Origin: Paracoccaceae bacterium
GTDB taxonomy: Bacteria; Pseudomonadota; Alphaproteobacteria; Rhodobacterales; Rhodobacteraceae
Reading direction: 5' to 3'
Length of the DNA: 14,547 nucleotides
NCBI GenBank assembly: GCA_003564655.1
Contig: PXES01000123.1
Coordinates: forward strand, 1 to 14,547
The position numbers and the translations under genes are program-made. Numbering within the stretch: position 1 is the stretch's first letter; each line of letters begins with the position of its first letter. The notes below the pieces were generated by a model that searched no databases, was not told the DNA's origin, and was given only the letters and a program-made list of their open reading frames with translations. Shown piece by piece: positions 5,842 through 13,350 of the stretch.

Positions 5842-7040
5842 CAGTGCCGTTCCGTCATCAGGGCCGCGACGCCGGGCAGGGTCTTGCCCTCCATCCATTC
5901 GAGGAACGCGCCCCCCGCGGTCGAGATGTAGCTGAAGCCGTCGGCCACGCCCGCGCGGTTGAGCGCCGCGACCGTATCGCCCCCGCCCGCGACCGAGACG
6001 AGTTTCTCCTCGCCGGTCAGCCGCGCGGCCTCTTGCGCGCAGGCATTGGTGGCGGCGTCGAAGGGCGTGATCTCGAAGGCACCCAGCGGGCCGTTCCAGA
6101 CCAGCGTGCGGCACTGCCCCAGCACGGCGTTGATCGCGGCCACTGTCTCGGGGCCGGCATCGAGGATCATCGCATCCTCGGGGCAGGCATCGACGGGCAG
6201 CACCTCATGCGCCGCCCCGGCGGCGAATTCACGCGCCACGACAATGTCGTGCGGCAGGGGGATCACGCAGTCGCCGCTCTCGGCCTTGTCCATGATCTCG
6301 CGCGCCGTGTCGGCCATCTCGCGCTCGGCGAGCGACGTGCCGATGGCGACGCCCTTGGCGGCCAGAAAGGTATTCGCCATGCCGCCGCCGATGATCAGGT
6401 GATCGACGCGTGTGATCAGGTGCGACAACAATTCGAGCTTGGTCGAGACCTTGGCGCCGCCCACCACGGCGGCGAGGGGGCGCGCCGGGTCGCCCAGCGC
6501 CGCCTCGAGCGCCTTGAGTTCTGCCTCCATCAGCCGCCCCGCGCAGGACTGGCGCAGATGCGCGATGCCCTCGGTCGAGGCATGCGCCCGATGCGCCGCC
6601 GAGAAGGCGTCATTGACATAGAGATCACCCAGCGCCGCAATCGAGGCGGCGAGCATCTTGTCATTCTTCTCTTCGCCCGCGTGAAAGCGCGTGTTCTCCA
6701 GCAGCAGTACGTCGCCCGCCGCCATCTCGGCGACGGCGCGCTTGGCGGGCGCGCCCATGCAATCCTCGGCAAAGGCGACGGGCTGGCCCAGCGCTTCGGC
6801 CAGGGCCGGGCGCACCTGCTCGAGCGACATTTCAGGCACGCGCGTGCCCTTGGGGCGACCGAAATGCGCCAGCAGCACGGCCTTGCCACCCGCTTCGGTC
6901 ACATGGCGGATGGTGGGGATAATCCGCGCGATGCGGGTGGTATCGGTCACGACGCCGTTTTCCACCGGCACATTCAGATCCACCCGGATCAGCGCCGTGT
7001 GGCCTGCGAAATCCAGATCGTCGAGGGGGTTGTAGCGCAT
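5841..7040 (-). CDS. pgk: Phosphoglycerate kinase
   Basis: A 399-aa protein of normal length for bacterial enzymes. Phosphoglycerate kinase interconverts 1,3-bisphosphoglycerate plus ADP with 3-phosphoglycerate plus ATP in glycolysis, gluconeogenesis and the Calvin cycle; it is cytoplasmic. Hallmarks are all present: RVDLNVP at residues 19-25, the substrate-site histidine/arginine segment LLAHFGRPKG, LLENTRFHAGEEKND, the FSAAHRAHAST region, VVGGAKVSTKLELL in the hinge, TLVWNGPLGAFE, the nucleotide loop AGGGDTVAALN, and the closing STAGGAFLEWMEGKTLPGVAAL. GGGAG-type ribosome binding bases precede the ATG. It is divergent from the cyclophilin pair, with a 149-base shared upstream region. A two-TM gene and ftsB-like gene follow on the same strand and may be cotranscribed. 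Confidence 0.98.
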   Translation of the reverse strand: MRYNPLDDLDFAGHTALIRVDLNVPVENGVVTDTTRIARIIPTIRHVTEAGGKAVLLAHFGRPKGTRVPEMSLEQVRPALAEALGQPVAFAEDCMGAPAKRAVAEMAAGDVLLLENTRFHAGEEKNDKMLAASIAALGDLYVNDAFSAAHRAHASTEGIAHLRQSCAGRLMEAELKALEAALGDPARPLAAVVGGAKVSTKLELLSHLITRVDHLIIGGGMANTFLAAKGVAIGTSLAEREMADTAREIMDKAESGDCVIPLPHDIVVAREFAAGAAHEVLPVDACPEDAMILDAGPETVAAINAVLGQCRTLVWNGPLGAFEITPFDAATNACAQEAARLTGEEKLVSVAGGGDTVAALNRAGVADGFSYISTAGGAFLEWMEGKTLPGVAALMTERH

Positions 7041-7069
7041 GGTCCCGCTCCCGCATCGCTCAATTTGGC

Positions 7070-7101
7070 GCTATGTGGCGTGAAAGCCGGGGTGGGGTCA
7101 A
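7070..7101 (-). promoter_or_regulatory. Candidate promoter for pgk
   Basis: Minus-strand TTGACC (7101-7096) is a good -35. The best -10 match is CATAGC (7075-7070), but the 20-base spacing is long. The site lies in the shared upstream region between pgk and the cyclophilin genes. I saw no comparable match facing the plus strand. Confidence 0.25.
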
Positions 7102-7189
7102 TGCCGGGGCGCGGCGCGGGGGCTTTTCCTGCGGTCCCGCGCGCAGTAGGTTGGCGGCAGACGACCTCTCCAGATGCGAAGGATACCAG

Positions 7190-7696
7190 ATGACCGAAAT
7201 CAAGGACCCCGAGAACACCATCCTGATGGAACTCGCGGGCGGCACTGTCACGATCGAGCTTCTGCCCGATATCGCGCCGGGCCACTGCGCGCGGATGAAA
7301 GAGCTGGCGCGCGCCGGGGCGTATGACAATGTCGTGTTTCACCGCGTGATCGACGGCTTCATGGCGCAGACCGGCGATGTGGCGAATGGCAAGACCGACC
7401 GCAACTACAACCCCGCCCGCTGCGGCACTGGCGGCTCGGACCTGCCCAACCTCAAGGCCGAGTTCTCCGGCGTCCCGCATGATCGCGGCACGCTGGGGGC
7501 GGCGCGGTCGCAGAACCCCGACAGCGCCAACAGCCAGTTTTTCATCAATTTCAGCGACAACCACTTCCTGAACCGGCAATACACGGTCTATGGCCGGGTG
7601 ATCGCGGGGATGGAGCATGTGGACGCCATCACCCGCGGCGAGCCGCCCGCGGACCCCGACAAGATGCTCAGCGTGAAGGTGGCCGCCGATGCGTGA
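7190..7696 (+). CDS. Cyclophilin-type peptidyl-prolyl cis-trans isomerase, cytoplasmic
   Basis: A 168-aa single-domain cyclophilin that speeds cis-trans isomerisation of peptide bonds before proline. The core motif FHRVIDGFMAQTGD gives catalytic R52 and the F/M/Q binding-site residues. GTGGSDLPNLKAEF, DSANSQFFINF and QYTVYGRVIAGMEHVDAI complete the fold. The tryptophan that binds cyclosporin in eukaryotic CypA appears replaced, as is usual in bacterial forms. No signal peptide is seen, so it is cytoplasmic. The ATG is chosen because AAGGA lies about 7 bases upstream and the family sequence begins there; a longer frame reading through from 7073 has no family similarity. Its last eight bases overlap the next cyclophilin gene, so the two are one transcript. 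Confidence 0.96.
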   Translation: MTEIKDPENTILMELAGGTVTIELLPDIAPGHCARMKELARAGAYDNVVFHRVIDGFMAQTGDVANGKTDRNYNPARCGTGGSDLPNLKAEFSGVPHDRGTLGAARSQNPDSANSQFFINFSDNHFLNRQYTVYGRVIAGMEHVDAITRGEPPADPDKMLSVKVAADA

Positions 7697-8303
7697 CAGA
7701 CTGATCTTTGCAGGGCTTTTCGCCCTTGGTTTCGCCATCCTCGGCGCGTCCTGGCTGGACCTGAACCGCGCCAGCGCCGAGACGACCGTCCCCGAGGGCC
7801 ATACCGGCCCGGTGATGGAGATCGAGGTTGCCGGTCAGGCCAACGGCACCATCCGCATCGCGCTGCGTGACGATCTGGCGCCGGGGCATGTGGAACGTAT
7901 CGTCACCCTGGCCGAGCGCGGCGATTATGACGGGGTGGTGTTCCACCGCGTGATCGAGGGCTTCATGGCCCAGACCGGCGATGTCGAGCATGGGCAGGTC
8001 GACGGCAATCGCGGGCGCTGGGGCACGGGCGGGTCGGACATGCCCAACCTGCAGGCCGAGTTCACCGACCAGAGCTTCGAGCGTGGCGTGGTCGGCATGG
8101 CCCGGGCGCAAAGCCCCGATTCTGCCAACAGCCAGTTCTTCATCATGTTCGCGCCTGCGCCGCATCTGGACGGGCAATATACCGTCGTGGGGCAGATGCT
8201 CGATGGCTACGATGTGCTTGACGAGATCAAGCGCGGCACGGGCGGGAATGGCGCCGTTATGGGCACGCCCGACCGGATGGAGCGTGTGACAATCACGCAG
8301 TGA
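7689..8303 (+). CDS. Cyclophilin-type peptidyl-prolyl cis-trans isomerase, exported
   Basis: A 204-aa cyclophilin with an N-terminal export signal: basic start MRDR, hydrophobic core at about residues 5-22, and a likely signal peptidase site after ASA (residues 28-30). The mature domain has FHRVIEGFMAQTGD with catalytic R87, GTGGSDMPNLQAEF, DSANSQFFIMF and QYTVVGQMLDGYDVLDEI. The predicted place of action is the periplasm, as a folding helper for envelope proteins; an uncleaved membrane anchor is the alternative. The ATG overlaps the end of the preceding cyclophilin gene by eight bases, and an AAGGTGG-type ribosome site lies inside that gene. The two proteins are clearly paralogous, suggesting a tandem duplication with one copy gaining a signal peptide. 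Confidence 0.95.
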   Translation: MRDRLIFAGLFALGFAILGASWLDLNRASAETTVPEGHTGPVMEIEVAGQANGTIRIALRDDLAPGHVERIVTLAERGDYDGVVFHRVIEGFMAQTGDVEHGQVDGNRGRWGTGGSDMPNLQAEFTDQSFERGVVGMARAQSPDSANSQFFIMFAPAPHLDGQYTVVGQMLDGYDVLDEIKRGTGGNGAVMGTPDRMERVTITQ

Positions 8304-8304
8304 A

Positions 8305-8337
8305 CGAAAAAACCGGGGCCCGCGCAGGGCCCCGGTT
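8305..8337 (-). terminator. Strong intrinsic terminator between convergent genes
   Basis: AACCGGGGCCC (8311-8321) and its exact complement (8327-8337) form an 11-bp stem with a five-base loop. On the minus strand the stem is followed by a T-run (A-run at 8307-8312 on the plus strand), so it terminates the DUF4168-like gene. The hairpin may also slow plus-strand transcription leaving the cyclophilin pair, although no T-run follows on that side. Confidence 0.85.
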
Positions 8338-8368
8338 CGCAATTTCCAGACGGTCAGCCAGATCGGCC

Positions 8369-8782
8369 TCAGCCGCCATGCGCCTCGTTGAAGCGGGCAT
8401 CGATGCGCGCGGCCAGTTCCGGATCGGCGGCAGCGGCTTCCCCGATGGCGATATACTCATCCACGGTGATGTCGGGCGACTGCTCGACCACTTCGAGGAT
8501 GGCCGCATCGGCTTCCTGCACGATGGCCATCTGCTCGTCTTCATCGGTCACGTTCTCAAGCTGCGCGAGATAGGACTCGCGCGTCTCGGCCACGGCGAGG
8601 GCCGCCGTGATGAACGCATCGACCATGGCGTCATCTTCGGCCAGTTCGGCCCCCGGGCCCGGGTCCATCATCATGTCGTCTTGCATCATCTCGTCCTGCG
8701 CCGTGGCCTGATCGGCGAGGAACGGCGTCGCCACCAGCCCGGCTGCGAGGATCGTGGATGCGAGAAGGCGATTGAGTGCCAT
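8369..8782 (-). CDS. Exported DUF4168-like protein with Met/Asp-rich N-terminus
   Basis: A 137-aa protein with a signal peptide: MALNRLLASTILAAGLVATPFLA, probable cleavage near ADQATA-QDE. Directly after it the mature protein has a Met/Asp-rich stretch (DEMMQDDMMMDPG). Residues about 50-135 have the helical layout of DUF4168: a helix around VDAFITAALAV, then EDEQMAIVQEADAAILEVVEQ, then ITVDEYIAIGEAAAADPELAARID. The function of this domain is unknown. It is predicted periplasmic or secreted, acidic and small. The ATG has GGAG about 6 bases upstream. A strong terminator follows the stop. The 151-base upstream gap separates it from the VWA gene, so it is probably transcribed alone; I saw no convincing promoter. 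The family match is by pattern memory, not by a search. Confidence 0.75.
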   Translation of the reverse strand: MALNRLLASTILAAGLVATPFLADQATAQDEMMQDDMMMDPGPGAELAEDDAMVDAFITAALAVAETRESYLAQLENVTDEDEQMAIVQEADAAILEVVEQSPDITVDEYIAIGEAAAADPELAARIDARFNEAHGG

Positions 8783-8933
8783 GAAAGTCTCCTGTCTGTT
8801 TCTGCCACACCGGACCTTGCGCCCAGCGTCCGCACAGACCTAAGGGCGCGCTTTCCGGCATGCAAATCGGTCAGCAAGAATTTGCTTGTTTTACCGACTG
8901 TTGCAGGATGTTCTTAACAGTTGCAAATCTGCA

Positions 8934-9977
8934 TCATCGCCCCAACTCCCTGATCCCGCGCGACAATCCTTCGAGTGTCATGGGCACCATGCGGCCTTCG
9001 AACACATCGCGGATCATGCCGATGGACTGGGTGTGGCGCCACTGCGCCTCGGGGGGGGGGTTGATCCACAGATGGTCGGGCCACTGCGCGCGGGCACGGT
9101 TCAGCCAGACCTGCCCGGCCTCTTCGTTCCAGTGCTCGTTCGCGCCGCCGGGCAGGGCGACCTCATAGGGTGACATGGCCGCGTCGCCCACGAAGATGCA
9201 TTTCCAGTCGCTGCCATACTGGCGCAGCAGATCCCATGTCGGCAGCCGCTCGGTCCAGCGCCGGGCATTGTCGCGCCAGACGAACTCATACAGGCAGTTG
9301 TGAAAGTAATAATGCTCGAAATGCTTGAACTCGGATTTCGCGGCGCTGAACAGCTCTTCAACGGCGCGCACATGCTCGTCCATCGACCCGCCGATATCCA
9401 GCAGCAGCAGCACCTTGACGGCATTGCGCCGCTCGGGGCGCGTGCGCACATCCAGCCAGCCCTGCTCGGCGGTGGCGCGGATCGTGTCGTCCAGGTCAAG
9501 CTCCTCGGTCGCGCCGTCGCGCGCCCAGCGCCGTAGCCGCTTGAGCGCCACCTTGATATTGCGCGTGCCAAGCTCCACCGTGTCGTCCAGGTTGCGGAAC
9601 TCGCGCCGGTCCCAGACCTTGACCGCGCGGCGGTGGCGCGAGGCGTCCTGCCCGATGCGCACGCCCTCGGGGTTGTAGCCATAGGCGCCGAAGGGCGAGG
9701 TGCCGGCGGTGCCGATCCACTTGGATCCGCCCTGATGGCGCTTTTCCTGCTCGGCGAGCCGCTGTTTCAGCGTCTCCATCAGCTTGTCGAATCCGCCCAT
9801 GGCGTTGACCTGCGCGCGCTCCTCGGGGGTAAGGTGCTTCTCGGCCAGCTTCTCCAGCCAGTCGCGAGGCAGGTCCAGCCGTTCGACCATCTGCCCCAGG
9901 TCGATCTCGTCCAGCCCCTTGAACGCCGCCGAGAAGGCCTGGTCGAAGCGGTCGAGATGGCGCTCGTCCTTGACCAT
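8934..9977 (-). CDS. CoxE-like VWA domain protein, N-terminally interrupted (open part)
   Basis: This is the uninterrupted 347-aa portion from the first ATG (MVKDERHLDRFDQAFSAAF) after an in-frame stop. The full family frame begins at GTG 10118 and is 394 codons; codon 35 is TAA (10016-10014). The C-terminal half is a von Willebrand A domain with the MIDAS-like DIGGS (residues 194-198 of this part, 241-245 of the full frame), then HYYFHNCLYEFVW and FVGDAAMSPYEV, as in CoxE-like proteins that partner MoxR AAA+ ATPases in assembling or activating metalloenzymes or other complexes. I see no ribosome site before the ATG at 9977, so translation from it is doubtful. The MIDAS core is intact, so a shortened protein might keep part of its role. 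A 10-C homopolymer (9051-9060) lies inside it, in frame. It is the last gene of the MoxR cluster. Confidence 0.85.
   Translation of the reverse strand: MVKDERHLDRFDQAFSAAFKGLDEIDLGQMVERLDLPRDWLEKLAEKHLTPEERAQVNAMGGFDKLMETLKQRLAEQEKRHQGGSKWIGTAGTSPFGAYGYNPEGVRIGQDASRHRRAVKVWDRREFRNLDDTVELGTRNIKVALKRLRRWARDGATEELDLDDTIRATAEQGWLDVRTRPERRNAVKVLLLLDIGGSMDEHVRAVEELFSAAKSEFKHFEHYYFHNCLYEFVWRDNARRWTERLPTWDLLRQYGSDWKCIFVGDAAMSPYEVALPGGANEHWNEEAGQVWLNRARAQWPDHLWINPPPEAQWRHTQSIGMIRDVFEGRMVPMTLEGLSRGIRELGR
9051..9060 (-). repeat. Ten-C homopolymer inside the VWA coding frame
   Basis: Ten consecutive C on the coding strand encode the end of Asn and three Pro codons (INPPPE). It is the longest homopolymer I see in the window. 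Tracts of this length are prone to slippage in replication and to sequencing error; the frame is intact as written. Confidence 0.9.
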
Positions 9978-10013
9978 CGCCGCGCGGGCGAGGTGGTAGA
10001 ACCCCTCGACATC

Positions 10014-10118
10014 TTAAGTTACCAGCCCCGCGGCGACCCCTTCGAGAAACCCCAGATATTCGCGCAGCGAGACCGGCACACCATGGTCGCGCAGGGTCTG
10101 GAAGAAGGGCAGGAACAC
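10014..10118 (-). pseudogene. N-terminal fragment of the VWA gene ending in premature TAA
   Basis: GTG at 10118 opens a frame reading MFLPFFQTLRDHGVPVSLRE, then YLGFLEGVAAGLVT, then TAA, then DVEGFYHLARAAMVKDER in the same frame. The sequence on both sides matches the expected N-terminus of this family, in which a tyrosine normally stands at the stop position (VTYDVEGFY, from memory). One base change, TAT or TAC to TAA, explains it; no frameshift is needed. The GTG lies one base past the stop of the upstream 54-aa gene, so coupled translation is expected. Either the gene is a pseudogene, or the stop is a sequence error, or the protein is made from a later start. Confidence 0.8.
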
Positions 10119-10119
10119 C

Positions 10120-10284
10120 TCAGAAGGACCATTCCACCGCGATGGTGACGAAAAGGCCCACCAGCCCGCCCGCGATCACACCCACGGCCGCGTATTGCGC
10201 GCGGTCCTTGCCGTTGCCACCCATCTTGCGCGCTGATCGCTCGCCCCACAGGCCGCCACCCAGCATTCCCAGTATCACGATCAT
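10120..10284 (-). CDS. Small membrane protein (54 aa), hypothetical
   Basis: A short gene: MIVILGMLGGGLWGERSARK, then a Gly/Asn/Lys loop, then a hydrophobic helix at about residues 31-50 (YAAVGVIAGGLVGLFVTIAV) ending EWSF. The first 14 residues are also hydrophobic, so it may be a two-segment membrane protein. GGGGA lies about 9 bases before the ATG. It sits 34 bases after the DUF2927 gene and one base before the GTG start of the VWA gene, which supports it being a real member of this operon. No function can be assigned; small membrane proteins of this look are common beside the VWA gene in related bacteria, from memory. Confidence 0.75.
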   Translation of the reverse strand: MIVILGMLGGGLWGERSARKMGGNGKDRAQYAAVGVIAGGLVGLFVTIAVEWSF

Positions 10285-10318
10285 TCCTGTCCCCTGTCCT
10301 GGCGCCCCCGGTCGCGGC

Positions 10319-11683
10319 TCAGCGCGGCCGCCCCAGCGCCGCGACCTCTTCGCGCCGCGCGCGCGCCGCCTGTTCCGAGCCGAAGCCGAACACTGCGAAG
10401 GGCGCGGCCTGACGGCGCAGGCGCTCGGCCTCTGCCGTGCGGTCCATACGCTCCAGCGCCTGCGCGCGCAACAGCATCAGCGAGGACAAGAGCGCCCCGT
10501 TCTCGGAGCGGCGCGCGGGCGGCATGGCATTGTCGGTCAGCCGCAGCACCAGCGGGTCCTGCCCGGCCGCCAGCGCCTGCGCGGCCAGATGCAGCTCGAC
10601 ATGCGCGCGCGGCACCGCGCCGCCGGGGCGCGCGCCATAGATCAGCGCCGCCTGGGTCAGCGCCTCGATCGCGCGCTGGCCGTCGCCTTCGGGGGCGAAA
10701 CGCGCGCTCAGGAACAGCGCCAGCGCCAGCCGCTCGTCGCGCCAGCCCGCGCGCACCGCAATGCCCAGCGCGTCCTGCGCCAAGGCATGCGCCCGCGCGC
10801 GCCGGGGCGCGCCCAAAGCGCCCTCGATCGCGACGGTCCAGGCGCGCGGGGTCGGCACGTCATCGAGTGGCGGCCCCTCGCGCTCGCCCCGCGGGTTCAG
10901 CCGCGCGAGGATCGCGGGCAGTCGCTCGGCCACCTGTTCGCGCGTCATGCCAGGCCGCAGCGCCGGGTCGTTCCAGACCCGCAGCACCAGCATGTCGTAT
11001 CCGGTCAGCGCGGTCTGGAAATTGTCGTCATTCCACACCGACTCGCCGATGCGGAACAGGTCATTGAGCGGCCCCATCGCCTGCGCGACCTCTTCATGCA
11101 GGCAGTCGCGCATCTCCTGCACCGTGCTGTCCGAGGGGGCCACGACCAGCACCTTTTCGCGCTGCACCACCCGCGTCCAGTCCAGATGCGCGCCGCGCGG
11201 CGACGTGCGGAACGCGTCCCAGCTATCGACATTGGGCAGGATGAAGCAGGCCGCTTCGGGAATGACGCGGCGCATCGTGGCGCGCGGCACGAAATCGACC
11301 ACGATCTGGCCCTCGGCCTCGCCGCGCCGTACATCAAGCCCGGCCTCGCGGCGCAGCCGGTCGATCAGCCGGTCGGTCTCGATCACGCCAAGCGGTGGAA
11401 TGTCCCCGCGCAGACGGATGCCCACCGGCCCCTCGAAACGCGAGAATTGCGGCACTTCGCGCCCCGATTCCAGCCGGAAGCCCAGCTCCAGCACGTCCTG
11501 GACGATCTGCGCATTGTGCCGCTCGGGCGGGAAGGGGTCGGGCGCGCCGAACAGCGCGCGCGAGCTGATCGCGGGCGATTGCGCGGCCAGATCGATCGGC
11601 GCCCGGCTCGCCTGGGGCGGCGGGGGCGGGGCGGCGCAGGCCGCAAGCGCCAGCCCCGCGGCGACAAGCAGCCGCCCCGTCAT
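10319..11683 (-). CDS. DUF2927 domain lipoprotein
   Basis: A 454-aa protein with a lipoprotein signal: MTGRLLVAAGLALAAC, lipobox LAAC with the lipidated cysteine at residue 16, then a Pro-rich spacer. Residues about 50-265 carry the DUF2927 domain, with the conserved segment CLHEEVAQAMGPLNDLFRIGESVWNDDNF; DUF2927 has no known enzymatic role. The remaining part, about 290-454, is Ala/Arg rich and helical, resembling repeat or TPR-like helices (RAIEALTQAALIYG, LLRAQALERMDRTAEAERLRRQAAP); this reading is inference. The protein should be anchored in the membrane facing the periplasm. Its ATG overlaps the GNAT stop by four bases (ATGA), a sign of coupled translation. It belongs to the MoxR cluster. 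Confidence 0.88.
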   Translation of the reverse strand: MTGRLLVAAGLALAACAAPPPPPQASRAPIDLAAQSPAISSRALFGAPDPFPPERHNAQIVQDVLELGFRLESGREVPQFSRFEGPVGIRLRGDIPPLGVIETDRLIDRLRREAGLDVRRGEAEGQIVVDFVPRATMRRVIPEAACFILPNVDSWDAFRTSPRGAHLDWTRVVQREKVLVVAPSDSTVQEMRDCLHEEVAQAMGPLNDLFRIGESVWNDDNFQTALTGYDMLVLRVWNDPALRPGMTREQVAERLPAILARLNPRGEREGPPLDDVPTPRAWTVAIEGALGAPRRARAHALAQDALGIAVRAGWRDERLALALFLSARFAPEGDGQRAIEALTQAALIYGARPGGAVPRAHVELHLAAQALAAGQDPLVLRLTDNAMPPARRSENGALLSSLMLLRAQALERMDRTAEAERLRRQAAPFAVFGFGSEQAARARREEVAALGRPR

Positions 11684-12126
11684 TCCGGGCGCGTGTATTT
11701 GACGAAAGGCGTGTTGGTGCCGATGCGGTCATAGAGCCTGCGCGCCTCGGCGTTGAACTCCTGCGTCAGCCAGTAGACGCCCGGCACGCCGCGCGCATCG
11801 GCCGCGTCATACACCGCCTGTATCAGGGCCCGCCCGGTACCGCGCGCGCGCGCGCGGTCATCGACATAAAGGTCCTGCAGGTAGATGATCCCCTCGGGCC
11901 GCCAGCAATGCGCGTGATGCAGGAAATGCACCAGACCGACCGCGCGCCCGCCCTCCCACGCCAGCAGGCCGGTGGGGCTGTAGGGGTTGTCCGAGAACAA
12001 CGCCTCGAAGGTCGCGTCATAGATGTGCAGCGGCAAGGTGGTGTCGTAGAAGTCCAGATAGGCGTGCCAGAGTTGTGCCCATTGCGGCTTTTCCGACGGC
12101 ATGACGGGGCGGATCTCGACGCTCAT
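11680..12126 (-). CDS. GNAT family N-acetyltransferase
   Basis: A 148-aa protein with the GNAT fold. Motif A is DLYVDDRARARGTGRALIQAVYDAA, with the pyrophosphate-binding R-x2-G-T-G turn at about residues 93-99 that binds acetyl-CoA. The preceding strand GRAVGLVHFLHHAHCW and the closing WLTQEFNAEARRLYDRIGT fit family members acting on small molecules or amino groups of proteins. The substrate cannot be read from the sequence. It is a cytoplasmic enzyme. GAGGA stands upstream of the ATG. It follows MoxR by 155 bases and overlaps the DUF2927 gene by four bases, so it is translated together with the latter. Confidence 0.92.
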   Translation of the reverse strand: MSVEIRPVMPSEKPQWAQLWHAYLDFYDTTLPLHIYDATFEALFSDNPYSPTGLLAWEGGRAVGLVHFLHHAHCWRPEGIIYLQDLYVDDRARARGTGRALIQAVYDAADARGVPGVYWLTQEFNAEARRLYDRIGTNTPFVKYTRPE

Positions 12127-12281
12127 GCGTGTGTCCTCACGAGGCAGGCAGATTGCAGGCGCGGCAGGGGCGTCGCATGGTCACTGGCATGGCGAGAGGG
12201 TAGCGCAGTGACAGCGGGCAAGAAAGGGAAAACCATGCGCATCGCAAACTCCTTCGACACAATTGCCCGGAGGCCGGGCAG

Positions 12282-13124
<843 letters not shown>

Positions 13125-13170
13125 CGCAGGCTCCGGGGTCCGACGCGGCGCGAATGCCGCATTGCCGCGC

Positions 13171-13199
13171 AAGCTAGCCTGCGAAGTGCCCGACGACAA
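13171..13199 (-). promoter_or_regulatory. Candidate promoter for the MoxR cluster
   Basis: Minus-strand TTGTCG (13199-13194) and TAGCTT (13176-13171) are spaced by 17 bases, with four and three matches to the sigma70 hexamers. It would give a leader of about 40 bases before the MoxR start. Confidence 0.3.
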
Positions 13200-13298
13200 G
13201 CGCAGACCCTTGTACGAAATGTGCCAGAACGCGAAAGCGCGTGACAAGCCCCGGCGCATCCGCTATCGCACCCGCGAGGATGTGGCATGTAGGTGAAT

Positions 13299-13304
13299 CA
13301 TAAT
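13299..13304 (+). promoter_or_regulatory. Candidate -10 element for dksA
   Basis: CATAAT matches the -10 consensus at five of six bases and lies about 47 bases before the dksA start. The -35 position is poor, so an activator or another sigma factor may be needed if it is real. The rest of the 226-base divergent gap shows nothing further. Confidence 0.35.
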
Positions 13305-13350
13305 GGGGAAACCCAGCGTCCATGACCGGATCGAGACCGAGGAGCGGAGC

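Noticed and set aside
5844..7193. Plus-strand open frame of 449 codons
   Set aside because: It is antisense to pgk, which is certain from many motifs; the translation is Arg/Gly/His rich without domains.
8855..8920. Short inverted repeats (GCAAAT/ATTTGC and CTGTT/AACAG) between the DUF4168-like and VWA genes
   Set aside because: Stems of five or six bases with loops of 12 or more and no T-run; too weak to call a terminator or operator.
10142..11734. Plus-strand open frame of 530 codons
   Set aside because: It lies exactly opposite the DUF2927 lipoprotein gene and the end of the GNAT gene, has Arg/His/Gln-rich low-complexity sequence and no family character. It is an antisense artefact of third-position G/C bias.
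12264..12280. TGCCCGG/CCGGGCA hairpin directly after the moxR stop
   Set aside because: The loop is three bases and no T-run follows on the minus strand; the downstream genes of the cluster continue in the same direction, so it is not called as a terminator.
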